Shown here in pieces: positions 45,386 to 55,236 of a DNA stretch of 64,000 nt. Each line of letters opens with the position of its first letter. Within the stretch, counting starts at the first letter, position 1. Both the position numbers and the translations under genes were made by a program. The notes beneath the pieces are model-generated. The model saw only the letters and a list, made by a program, of their open reading frames with translations, made no database searches and was not told the origin of the DNA. This DNA comes from Tricholomella constricta (lineage: Eukaryota; Basidiomycota; Agaricomycetes; Agaricales; Lyophyllaceae), in NCBI GenBank assembly GCA_013368375.1, contig JAACJP010000009.1, positions 620,001-684,000 of the forward strand, given 5' to 3'.

Positions 45386-48300
45386 TTATGCTTCTTTTGC
45401 TCGTGACAACATTTCCTCCGAATGAGATTGCTTCTCTTCGTCAGAGATACGGTCGAGTATCTTAGTGTCGACAAGCAAGCCAAGACGGCGATAAATAGCC
45501 GTCTGGCGTTGCTGGTCAGCGACGGCCAAACCTTTAGAGCTCCCGAAAACGTCGTCCATTTCTTCGAGGGTCAGTCCTGTTGTCAAAGCCGTGAAGCATC
45601 GAGGAAGTGATTAAGCTCTGTCAGTCTGACCTTTCGTCTCCGGCACCTGCATTCATATGTCAAGGAATCCATTATACCTGGTTGAAAAAGTCACACTTAC
45701 AAAGAACAACACAAAGAGACCGCCGAGGAGAGAGAAGGACTGACGCAGGCCATCATGAGTAACTGGCGATCAACAAAGATATACGAAGCATACTCCGAAG
45801 AACACAAAAGTCCCGAAACCGAGATGCTCCAACATTGACGGTGTGACCTGTTGATTCCATTGCGTCAAAGGACTAAGAACTTGGAATATGCAACTCACTT
45901 GGCCGACTAACATGACAGACAGCTCGAATCAAGTCCAACGCTTAAGGTTATGGATTTGACACCTCACCTATGAAATTGTTCATCTGAACAAAGCGGGAGC
46001 GTTAGTGATGCTCGTGATATGTGATGCTGTAGCCAGCGTACCCAGTTCGATGATGCAGCGATGGACAACCCTTTGCCGCGGACACTCAGAGGCCAGATCT
46101 TGAAAAAAGTGTTACCATTTTTTGTTACACTTGAACTAGTAATAACCATACCTCAGCAACCAAAATCCAGGCGCATGGTCCTAGTAATGACAGTCGCGGT
46201 CAGCAGCGAGAAGTAAAATCAGATAAGTTTTTTCTACCCCAGCTATAGCCAAAACCTGTTCTCATTATCAGCAGATGCGAACTTTTGCATGAAGCGAGAC
46301 TTGCCGATGGCGAAAACCCAGACGAAAGCGCATGCAACCCAGCCGGAAGCTGAAATGACTGTCAGGTTCTCAAAGCCGATGTCAGAGGAGACAGAACACA
46401 CCGACGTGACTATACAAGACGCGAATCAATAAGTATGTACTTGAGAGCAATGGAAGTTGATAGTCCATACCTTGACCAAGAATCGTGAAAAAGGCCAGTT
46501 AGGACTGCCACAATAATATGACACCTGTGTGTCTTTTAGTTATCAACAAGAATAATCCAAGCATAGGACATTTACGCTGCCATTAGGAAGGCCCCCGAAA
46601 TTAACACTGGTTTGCGACCAAGCTGGTCGACCCATAGCACAGCAGGAATAGTGGCCAAAAACATGCTACCAGTGATAGTAAATAGTAGCTCTCAAAAGAA
46701 GGGAAATGATTATTTACACGATCCCCACTACCCCAGTGGCTAGTAGTGAAATAGCGTTGCCCGTAAGACTCAGGGCATTAAAAATGCTGGGTGCATAGTA
46801 TAAGATCGCATTGATACCGGCTATATGATAGTTAAGCAGCGTGACAACGTCAGTGATGGAATAGACATACTCCATTGCTGAAAGAACATGGTCCTGCCGC
46901 AGCCTCGACGGTGAGGATGGCCATCATACTTAGATAAATCAAGGCTTACAAGGAGCCTACGGCGACACGATATAAAAGACCTAGAGCGTGATGTCAGGTA
47001 TAGGCCAAGTGAAGTGGTGACTGAGTGCTCACTTCGATCAGTCAGAAGACTCAGGTAGTCGTAGAATCCTAGTTTAAAATTGGAAGAGAAGGAACCGTCT
47101 TGGTATTGCGGATACTTGGCCTCAGACGTCTCTTTTTCGAAAAGATATTGAGCGCGGATTTCCCTACATATCTCGTTTCATTCGACCTGATGATATACGC
47201 TCTCATTGCACTCACAGGAACTCTATTTGGACGAGATCAGAATCGGGAGGAAGGCCACGGGCGCGACTAAGTACAGCTAAGGCCTCATCATCGCGCCGTT
47301 GGTTCACAAGCCACCTAAAGTACACAATAAACAATCAGTCAAACGAAAGTTATTTTTGAGGTTAAGCATGCCTGGGGGAAAAAGGCATGAACAATATGCC
47401 GATTCCGAGAATGACAGCAGGGACAAGTTGAAGGCCGAGTGGTATTCTCCAGGAAGCTTCGAGCTGACCTTCGCCCGTTCCCCCAATGTAATTTGTACCT
47501 AGAACGAGGACTGAACAACCTGTCTGGCCATTTGCAAGAGTTCAAACCGTAATCGATCCAAAAGGAGATCAGAATTCCGAATGTAATGGCAAGTTGCTGG
47601 AGCGCCACAAGACTTCCGCGAACCTCCGGAGGCGCAATTTCGGCATTATACAGCGGAACAGCCATGCTCAGTGAGCCTACACCGAGACCTGTAACGAAAC
47701 GACCTGTGGAATAAGGATGGTAAATCTGAGTGTTTGCAATTCTCTCTATGTATCATACCCCCGAAGATGGATGGCGGAGCCTTAGCTGCTGTCTGCGCAA
47801 TCACACCAATAATAAAAACGACGACGGCTAATGAGGCTTGGCTTAGAATGGTGATAGACATCCACGGCCATATGACAGTCCTCACCAAGAACGATCGTGT
47901 ACTTTCGCGAAAGTTTGTCGGCGAAATATCCTGGTCAAAAGATCAGGATCAAAATCTACCATCGATGGAGAATTCGATGTCACCTGTCATAAGGACGCCT
48001 ACCCAAGCTCCAAGCTCGAGAATTGCAACGAGCCATCCTTTTGTCCCAGAATCATCCACGGCGGACGCCATGCGATGTCCGAACGAGTGCATGCTACAAT
48101 CACTCTAAGCATCGTAGCAAGGCAAACCTTACAATCTTTGACGTACGCGAGAACGCCCGAGAAAACACCCTGTAGGCAGCTCAAGTAGTCGAGTTAATCA
48201 AAGTATATCACCACTCACTTGATTGTAACCTAGATATGCATCTAGAGTGAGAGCGCCGAGGCTTCGTGAGCAAAGTCAACACACCATACAGACTGGAAGT

Positions 48301-48551
48301 GAGGGTTAACATATATCATTGACCCTTGGATAGAGACTCACAGGCCACCAAGAGATGCGAAGACTGCGATAGCGAAGATTCTGCGATTATGGACCAGGCC
48401 AGCCTAAGCCGCATAAAAGGCCAAAGCCATGGTCAGAACCTCGACAGACTGTGGTGTGAGGGAATTGATTTACCCATCCAGATTTTCCGGCGAGCGTCTT
48501 GCGACGCTCTGTAGTGAATGGACTTCCTCCAAGATCAGCACCTGCAGCCAT
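45386..48551 (-). CDS. MFS sugar transporter (hexose-transporter-like)
   Basis: The start at 48551 (MAAGADLGGSPFTTERRKTLAG) is followed by many short exons that rebuild the sugar-porter layout: RRIFAIAVFASLGGLLYGYNQGVFSGVLAMHSFGHRM (first span), KGWLVAILELGAWVGVLMTG, YFADKLSRKYTIVLA, SMAVPLYNAEIAPPEVRGSLVALQQLAITFGI and ISFWIDYGTNYIGGTGEGQ, FMPFSPRWLVNQRR (PRW motif, after a GC-AG intron), and the C-terminal PETKGLTLEEMDDVFG ending at 45386. It is a 12-span plasma-membrane carrier of the fungal sugar-porter class. Which sugar is not readable. An 11-nt exon (48219-48229) supplies the YNQ codons. The 3' half of the model (45600-47000) is drawn from pieces and less certain. Confidence 0.88.
47315..47371 (-). 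other. GC-AG intron in the sugar transporter
   Basis: A 57-nt intron with donor GCATGC and acceptor TTTAG separates FSPR from WLVNQ. Removal restores the conserved FSPRWLVNQRR block exactly. Confidence 0.75.
48219..48229 (-). other. 11-nt microexon of the sugar transporter
   Basis: GTTACAATCAA sits between an AG acceptor and a GTGAGT donor. It encodes the Y-N-Q of LYGYNQG, and without it the flanking exons do not join in frame or keep the family motif. Confidence 0.75.
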
Positions 48552-49380
48552 ATCGAATTCTTTGAAGTGGCGGTAGATGGGGCTCCCACAACGGTGGGGC
48601 TTCTTATATGACAGGCAGTCGCCGGCAAATCATAATTGCCTCCGTCATGTGTGTTTATTTCTCCAGAGATATCTCGCTTCCTGATATAATGGGGCAAGAA
48701 GGAACAAATTGTCGTTTGCGCGGCCCTAGTCGGTGATCCAGATTCCAGAGGTGTTTAGAGGGACTGAACCATGGGCAATACGCGGGTAACTTGGCCTCTC
48801 GTCGCAGCGCAGTTGGTGGGTGGATGTTTTCCTAACGAAAAGGTCGTCCTACCTAAGGCATGATACACATCGGTGAACTTTGTGCAGCGACAAACGAGGC
48901 GTATGTGGAGTTCGTGTAGGGCATCGAGACAATCCTGTAAATCAAACATTGCCACGAATTTTCCAGGCAGAGAGAGTAAGGAAGAACGTTTCGGAGCGTC
49001 AGGCTCAAAAGCGGATCTCAATAGCGCATGGAAAGGGATTAACGGCGAGAAGATGTTCATTCATGTAGGTACGAAACATACAAAGGTGTCTTCAATAATA
49101 TAGAAAATTTATGTCGCCGTCATCATGAAACTCCTCTCGACGTAGGAAAAACCGTGATCGGAGCGATTAAGGAGGCAGTTGGTATTCGACCACCACGATC
49201 AAATGCATATCGCACCATGTCCTTGCCCAATTGTAAAGCAAAACGCCAACGTAAACGAGGTGGTGCTGTGGTGGCGGGAGTAAAAATTCACCTCGACGAA
49301 CCACGTATTTATCAATTTTCGGAAATAGCCGCTGAGATTCAATTTATTGACAAGGATTAAATCCTTCGGGGAGCTCATGT
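48552..49380. promoter_or_regulatory. Upstream region of the sugar transporter
   Basis: 829 bp. Short frames (for example 49154-49360) have no support. The right end borders the serine-protease-like remnant. Confidence 0.4.
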
Positions 49381-49777
49381 ACGTACCCCTGGGCGGCCGA
49401 CTGCACCGGCTACGCGTTCCCCAAGGACGGCCTCCTCCAGATCTTTGGCGGCTTTCCCGAGAGCGAGCTGCGCCAGCCCACGCAGCGTAACGGCCGCGGC
49501 GCCCTCGCCATGCCCGTCATCAAGAACGGTTTGGCTACCGGCACTACCGTCGGCTGGTTCAACGAGCTCAAGGCCCTCGTCCGCCACTACGACCACTACA
49601 CTAAAGAGTTCAAATTTAGTTCGTTCGAGGTCACCATCGTGCTCGGATGCCATAATCCTCGACAGAAAGGGTCGAATCATCGCCCTGCTTACCGGTGGCG
49701 GCGGCTTGATCAATGAGACCGATGTTACTTTTGCTACCGAGTGGTACGCGCTCGAGACGCACATCAGGAAAATTTAG
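49381..49777 (+). pseudogene. Remnant of a serine-protease-like gene
   Basis: Two overlapping frames read TYPWAADCTGYAFPKDG, QPTQRNGRGALAMPVIKNG, ATGTTVGWFNELKALVRHY, then, after a frame change near 49647, AIILDRKGRIIALLTGGGG and TDVTFATEWYALETHIRKI before a TAG at 49777. The pattern resembles the C-terminal third of a family of fungal trypsin-like proteins (ATGTTxG, GDSGS, GRIxALLTGGxG). The expected GDSG catalytic block is missing at the frame change, so about 15 codons are lost and the start of the gene is absent. It is more GC-rich than the flanks. It is probably a dead fragment. Family assignment is from remembered pattern only. Confidence 0.5.
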
Positions 49778-50427
49778 GGAGGCATCCACCCAACGTCCAC
49801 CTCTTCTAGGTTCAGCATTCCCCAAGTTTTCCTTGTCCACACACGACCCCGCCCGCCTCGTCTTCCATGTCTCCCTGGTCTGTTCCCCCCACACTCATTG
49901 GTCTAAGTCAGGCTTGCTCGACTCACCGCGGAATATCTCTCGACACCATACCGCGAACGGTTTTCAGTTCAAGTACCAGATGATAATGTTACATCTTCAA
50001 CCACGCGTGCATGGACTTTAACTTAGGTCGGTTATCAGTTATTGTAGTAATTACCATCAAGACGGCTGGGTTCGAGTCTAGTTATTATACATCAACGCTC
50101 AATTTCAACTTCGAGGCTCAATTTCAACTTGATTTCAACCCAATCAATCTTCCAATTCACTTCTGTTGACTTGTGCTAAAACTTCGCCATAAACATGCGA
50201 TACAACCTAGTACTCAAGTACTCAAGCTCAAGGATATTGATTTCTCAACAATTGAACAACATACGTAGATAACAGAAATCCAGCGCAAAATCCTATTAAG
50301 AGATGGACATTGGAAAGGTACTTATTGAAACGTAAGGGATGAACAACAAAAGTCTCTGGAACGCGCAGAAAGTAGAAGCTGTGTTCGTACAAACAACATA
50401 TCAAACATGCGACTGTCCAGCGTCTGT
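49778..50427. other. AT-rich spacer with a small direct repeat
   Basis: This follows the remnant. It holds a direct repeat of GCTCAATTTCAACTT (50097-50111 and 50116-50130). A GGTTCGAGTCT string near 50069 resembles a tRNA B-box, but the arms do not pair. Confidence 0.4.
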
Positions 50428-51465
50428 TTAGGCCAAAAGTGCGATGACAGCAGCACCGACGACAGCAGCGGCTCCGAATTCGACGGCCCGAGTGGTGGCA
50501 GCGTTAGTGGAAGAAGGGGCGCTGCTCGTTCCGGTACTCGAGGCGGCGGGCTTGGATGTACTGTAAGGGAAAGGGTTAACAACATATAGTTTTGCCAAAA
50601 CACGTGATATCTACTTTGAGGGGTTGGGTGCCGTGGTTGTAGGTGCCGTGGTCGTGGGTGCCGCAGGGGTGGTCGTAGTGGGGGCGGAGGTGGAAGTAGG
50701 AGCGGTAGATGTTCCGCTGCCTGAGGTATTGCCTGCGGTGGTAGGTCCAGTTGACGTGGAAGGGTCCTTGCCTACACAGCTGGTGTCTCCTACACAGACA
50801 TCGCTTCTTCAACTCGTTATTTCTCGGGTAACGGAAAAGCACCACTTACCGCCAGCGTTGATGTTGAAGGGAGCGGATTGGGCAGTTGTTCCGGTGCTGT
50901 CACGGAGCGTGAGGCCAATGGATGTACCTGAAAATTGAGATCAGTATAAAAGAAAATGGACTCGCCAACCGAGGAATGCAGTAGCTCACCGGCAGCGATG
51001 TTGACAGTCCATGTAAGCGAATTGCCTTCAACCTGACCAAAGTCATGGAGCGACGGGGCATTGGGCTGGTTGCCGGGAAGAATACTGGATTACACATGTC
51101 AAAAAAGGGCGCGTACAATCACATCGAAGCAGCACAAACCTCTATAATTATGAAACCACACGTGTTAGATTTTGTATGGAAAAATTGAGCAGAGATACGA
51201 ACCAGGAAGTAGGGGGCTATTAGAAGATGTGTGTCAATGAAAAGGCTATAGGCGGGGGCAGAGAAGCGTACGAGTTCCTCCAGACCAGGTCAATAAGAGG
51301 GGCTGGCAGACGACAGGATTGGAGCTGAAAGTGGGTCAGTATTGAGGCGATCTGGGAGCTGTAAAGGGAGTTTGAAGAGACTTACGGGGTATTGATTGTA
51401 AGCTGGGCCAGGGCACTGGATACAGCGAGGCCGACGGCGGCGAGGGTTGCAAGGACAGACTTCAT
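50428..51465 (-). CDS. GPI-anchored Ser/Thr-rich cell-wall protein (Kre9/Knh-like N-terminal domain)
   Basis: The start at 51465 gives a signal peptide (MKSVLATLAAVGLAVSSALA). The beta-sandwich region is rebuilt from small exons: QLTINTPSNPVVCQPLLLTW, SGGTPPYFLSILPGNQPNAP, SLTWTVNIAAGTSIGLTLRD, STGTTAQSAPFNINAG. A Thr/Ser/Pro-rich stalk then leads to a hydrophobic end (FGAAAVVGAAVIALLA, stop at 50428), a typical GPI-attachment signal. The domain matches the Ser-Thr-rich GPI-anchored family common in Agaricomycetes and known from cell-wall or fruiting-body surfaces. The frame through SGGTPPYFL-S-ILPG holds only if a 14-nt and a 2-nt exon are spliced (see findings). Confidence 0.85.
51140..51141 (-). 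other. Predicted 2-nt microexon (AG)
   Basis: AG between an acceptor (ATTATAG, intron 51142-51203, 62 nt) and a donor (GTTTGT, intron 51085-51139, 55 nt). It supplies two bases of the Ser codon in PYFL-S-ILPG. A single 119-nt intron would break the frame. Confidence 0.6.
51204..51217 (-). other. 14-nt microexon (PPYFL)
   Basis: CCCCCTACTTCCTG is flanked by AG upstream and GTTCGT downstream and completes SGGTPPYFL in frame. Confidence 0.65.
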
Positions 51466-51804
51466 GGTTGGGGGACTCGTCGGGAAGGGGAAGTTCGTAC
51501 GGGTGAAAGCGGTTACCATCATTTTTATATGACTGCGGCTTCTTGTTTATCACCAAACATGGCGTCACAACTTTGTGATCCATTCAACTGACCTCCTCTT
51601 TGAATACTGTCCATCATCGTTCCTCTGAGCCTCCTGCAATCAAGATAATCTTCATTCATTCCAGTCCTGAAATACTTGTACAACTTTTCTTAAACGTCCA
51701 ATTCCCCTGCACGCTGTCTCGACCACACGTCCAATTGAACATGTGATGCCAATGCGTTCCATGATGTTCCACGGTCACCCCAAGAAAACGACCGCATGAC
51801 CCTA
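51466..51804. promoter_or_regulatory. Spacer between the TDP2-like stop and the GPI-protein start
   Basis: 339 bp, expected to hold the GPI-protein promoter and the 3' UTR of the phosphodiesterase gene. No other signal is seen. Confidence 0.4.
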
Positions 51805-52752
51805 CTACCCAGACACCCGCAGAGGCGTGATAAGGCCGTAGTGGTCGCTAGCCCAAGCCACCAATGCCCCCCTCTCATTGCTGGCCTTCAGCCCAACTCC
51901 AATCCTCTTCGGTGAATCCAGTTTATACGCTTTGCGCTCCACAAACAGGATCTTGTCAAGCCGATTGGGTGGGTACTCGCAACTGTCCTGATATCCCCAG
52001 GTGTGCCCTGACGGGTGGTCGCTGGGGAAGTCCCACGCGTCCTCGAGCCCCAGCCTGCGAGGGTGCATTTCATCTGCGGGACTGATGGCGTTCATGTCCC
52101 CAGCGATGACTCCACCCCACACCTCCTCTTTCCTCCTGAGCAATGCCGCGAGTACAGAGAGCTGCACCGGCCGCATGACGGCCCCTTGGGGCAGCGACTC
52201 CAAATGTGTGTTAATCAGACGCAGCGTGAGTTCCTTGGGGTTGTGCGCCTTGGGCGACGCGACTTTGACGTCAACGACGACGGCCCCACGCCCCATGGAA
52301 GAGGCACCAAACTCCACGATGCTGGCCCGCGTCACGGTGACGGTGCGCGAGATGAGCGTCACATTTCCATAACCTGACATCGGCCACTTGCTTGGGGAGA
52401 TAGGGGTGACCTGAAAGTGCTTTCTGACCCAGCTATCTTCGAGAAGAACGGTCAGGGCGTCTGGGTGCACTTCCTGGAACATGATACAGCACGCGATGGG
52501 CTCTTGTCCCTCATCGCATTTGAACACATACGTCTCGAGGTGGCGAAGAATGACAGTCATTCGCTCGGTGTGGTACTTGGACTGAAAGTCGATATTCCAA
52601 GTGACCAGCATAAGACTCGACGGATGCCCGCTTTGTTCAGCACTATGCCGTGCTGAAACGTGTCTCCATGCGCTCTTGTTTTGGCGGTATTGGTAGACTT
52701 TTGTTGAAACAAGTTTATTGACTTGCTGGTCGAGGAATGACACAGACGCCAT
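51805..52752 (-). CDS. Endonuclease/exonuclease/phosphatase-fold protein (TDP2-like)
   Basis: An intronless frame, taken from MASVSFLDQQVNKLVSTK (52752; an upstream ATG at 52797 adds 15 residues). EEP-fold motifs appear in order: LVTWNIDFQ, IMFQEVHPDAL, LRLINTHLESLPQG, GVIAGDMNAIS and ASDHYGLITP, with the magnesium-binding Asn, Glu and Asp and the catalytic Asp-His pair visible. The overall layout fits tyrosyl-DNA phosphodiesterase 2 like proteins, which remove topoisomerase II adducts from 5' DNA ends. Other EEP-fold roles (mRNA deadenylase, inositol phosphatase) cannot be excluded. Confidence 0.85.
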   Translation of the reverse strand: MASVSFLDQQVNKLVSTKVYQYRQNKSAWRHVSARHSAEQSGHPSSLMLVTWNIDFQSKYHTERMTVILRHLETYVFKCDEGQEPIACCIMFQEVHPDALTVLLEDSWVRKHFQVTPISPSKWPMSGYGNVTLISRTVTVTRASIVEFGASSMGRGAVVVDVKVASPKAHNPKELTLRLINTHLESLPQGAVMRPVQLSVLAALLRRKEEVWGGVIAGDMNAISPADEMHPRRLGLEDAWDFPSDHPSGHTWGYQDSCEYPPNRLDKILFVERKAYKLDSPKRIGVGLKASNERGALVAWASDHYGLITPLRVSG

Positions 52753-53159
52753 TGCAGATGCGGTATAGGCGCCTGGGGATAAAAAGACTGAGTGCAAAGC
52801 TCAGCGAGCTGGAGGAAAGAAGATTAGAAAGGATCCAATGGTCCGAGTCCGAGGTGCTTTATGCGAGTCCGATAGGCGCTATGGAGAAAGTCATCGATCG
52901 GACACAAGACCACCAGCGATTTGTTTTGACATGGGGGGCGATAACTAAGTCTATCGATGCCACAGTGGGTGCAGGATCAGTGGTCACGAGAACTTCGCTT
53001 CGACAACACGAGGCAGGATTCACAGAGAATTTGGCCTCGTTCCCAAGTTTCTTGAATCAGAAGACTTTTGACCATAAGCGCCCAGGATTGCGCATCGTTG
53101 AATCAAGTGTTTTTAAGCGCAATTAACCAATGCCAGGATATACTCATACATGAGATAAA
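52753..53159. promoter_or_regulatory. Spacer between the PDI stop and the TDP2-like start
   Basis: 407 bp, holding the phosphodiesterase promoter and the PDI 3' UTR. A plus-strand frame here mirrors nothing known. Confidence 0.4.
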
Positions 53160-54881
53160 TTACAGCTCGGATTCCGCTCTCGCGATTTTCTCCTCGCCCT
53201 CTGAATCCTTCACAAACGCACCCAGGATATTGGCCTTGATCTTGATCTCGTCCAACTTTGTGGGCGCAAGGTTGCGTTTTTCCAGAATCTTCGCAAGCCT
53301 GAAACGTCCACGTCAGCAAAAAGCCACAGAGCACCCACACACCGATGAACACGGCCTACCTGGTTGCTTCCTTTCGCACATATGCCTCGCTCCCGTTCAG
53401 AACTTTCTCCATGACTCGGACATAGTGCTTCGATGCGGCGCCTGTATCTGCTGCAAGGGCGGTTGCTTCCTTCAAGATCTTCCCTCTGGCTTCAGCTCCA
53501 GCCATGAAGAACTTCTTCGCAAGGGTGTCGAAGTTGGGGAGGCGGCCAGCCTGGGGTAAGCAAGGTAAGCGCCCATGACTCGATCGGAGTTTACAGCGTC
53601 TGGGTATGGCGTTAACTAACCTGATCAGTCAATCCTCCGCCAACCGCGCGTTGGGTTCCGCATTTCTCGTTCAGGAAAGCAACAAAGTCCGCTTCTGAAC
53701 GGCCGCCCTCATAGTTAATGGGCTCCTCCTTGTTATCCTTGGAGAAGAATTTGATGGTAGGGAAATTGCTGACGCCGTATTTCTGAGCCAGGTCTTTATT
53801 CTTCTTGTCATCTCCGTCGATGTTGGCAACGATGCACTTTTAATTGAAACAGTTAGGTTGATTGATATCAAATACGCGTTCAGGCTCACATCACTCTCAG
53901 GCTTGAATGTCGAGGCGACTGAACGGCGAGTTATGATGCGTTTAAAAGAACAGAGGCGTAGATAGCGCACCTTTTTCGTAGGTGGGCTTCATATTCTTAC
54001 AGTGTCCACACCAAGGAGCCTAGATCAGGTTGTAAGTGACAAGAAGATCCCATAAATGGAAAGCCATACTGTGAAGGATACGAGAACGTTCTTCGAAGTA
54101 TCCTGGCCAAGTATAAGCAGAAGACCTCAAGATTGACTTTTGAAACTCACGAGAACAACTGTGTTGAAGTTATGCACATCCAAAATGGTGGTTTCCGGTG
54201 GAGGTGGAGGCTTAATGTTCGACCTGATACCGGTCTTCCTTGTGATGCTAGGAAGCCACGTACGTCAATGACGCGAATGAATGTACGATTAAGTTACCCT
54301 ACAACGCTGTGAGGCTGTCGAGGTCGCGTCCAGAGTCGTAGGGCTCGTGGTTTCCATCCGCATCAAACCATTTGAGAGCTTCGATATTCGTGAGTATACA
54401 CCGGTGTTAAGTACGCGAAGAACACTTACTGGGGAAACCGGTAACGCCATATTTTTTCCCCACATCTTTCCCATCACCGTCGGCGTCGACCTTTGCGATG
54501 ACGACCTTATCTTTCGCGTGAGAGTATGCGTCTGCAAGTTGCTCCCAGACAGGTGCGAGATTCTTTCAAATATGTCAGCCCGAGTCAGGGTGGTTCAAAC
54601 ATGTTTATAAGGTCACCTTGCAGTGTCCACTGTATTGTTGGATAAAGATAAATCGCGTCCAGGTCAATTCTGGTCAATAAACTTACCACCAGGGTGCAAA
54701 GCTGGATGATTGACAATGAGAATAGTATCCGGAAAATCAATGGCACATGAACGAACAATTCGACTAGGCCAGGCTTTCCCTTGCCAATAATACCATCGAA
54801 GGTCTTCGAATCGAGGTCAACAACGTTTGACGCGCTGATGCCTGCTATAAAAACGGCAAGGAATGGTAGGGAGAGTAACAT
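53160..54881 (-). CDS. Protein disulfide isomerase, two thioredoxin domains plus ERp29-like C-terminal domain
   Basis: The start at 54881 gives a signal peptide (MLLSLPFLAVFIAGISA), then SNVVDLDSKTFDGIIG. The first active site FAPWCGHCK is split over two tiny exons (54687-54701 and 54617-54629), followed by NLAPVWEQLADAYSHAKD, KVVIAKVDADGDGKDVG and YGVTGFP. The second domain has TAPWCGHCKNMKPTYEK, and YGVSNFPTIKFFS. The C-terminal part (AGRLPNFDTLAKKFF, GSEAYVRKEATR) is the ERp29-like helical domain typical of fungal ERp38/P5 forms. The protein ends ESEL rather than HDEL or KDEL. It oxidises and isomerises disulfides in the ER. Both CGHC sites are intact. Confidence 0.92.
54617..54629 (-). 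other. 13-nt microexon (GHCK) in the PDI gene
   Basis: TGGACACTGCAAG with AG before and GTGACC after. Its first base completes the catalytic Cys codon and the rest encodes Gly-His-Cys-Lys. Confidence 0.75.
54687..54701 (-). other. 15-nt microexon (FAPW) in the PDI gene
   Basis: CTTTGCACCCTGGTG with AG before and GTAAGT after. Together with the next 13-nt exon it forms FAPWCGHCK. Confidence 0.7.
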
Positions 54882-55236
54882 GTTGGTAGGAGAGGCGGAC
54901 TGTGGTTGGACTGACGTGTCGAAGGAAATATATTTGATCGGTCATCTCCGAATGGTCAGTGAATTGTACGCGACACGATTGGGCACTTCGCAGGAGTAAT
55001 GCTGTATGGGCTGCATGGTAAGATGCACCTATTGAGATCTTCAATACTTCAACAGGTTCCTTATATATAATGAGGTTCATTCCGAGGTTCAGCCTATGGA
55101 ATCCAGTCATCCTTGGACCACGTGGCATTGACCGATCCGGTTCCGTGAAATGATCTTATCGGAGGTTACTAATTCTCTCTAATTCTTCACTCTTTTTTAT
55201 ACGCTCAACTTTGGCGTGGACCGCCCCCACTCAATC
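54882..55236. promoter_or_regulatory. Divergent promoter, PDI / SQT1
   Basis: 355 bp between opposite starts. A TATATATA stretch at 55063-55070 may serve the PDI gene. Confidence 0.5.

Noticed and set aside
50040..50100. tRNA-like B-box (GGTTCGAGTCT) near 50069
   Set aside because: The T-arm has at most a few weak pairs and no D-arm, anticodon arm or acceptor stem could be drawn.
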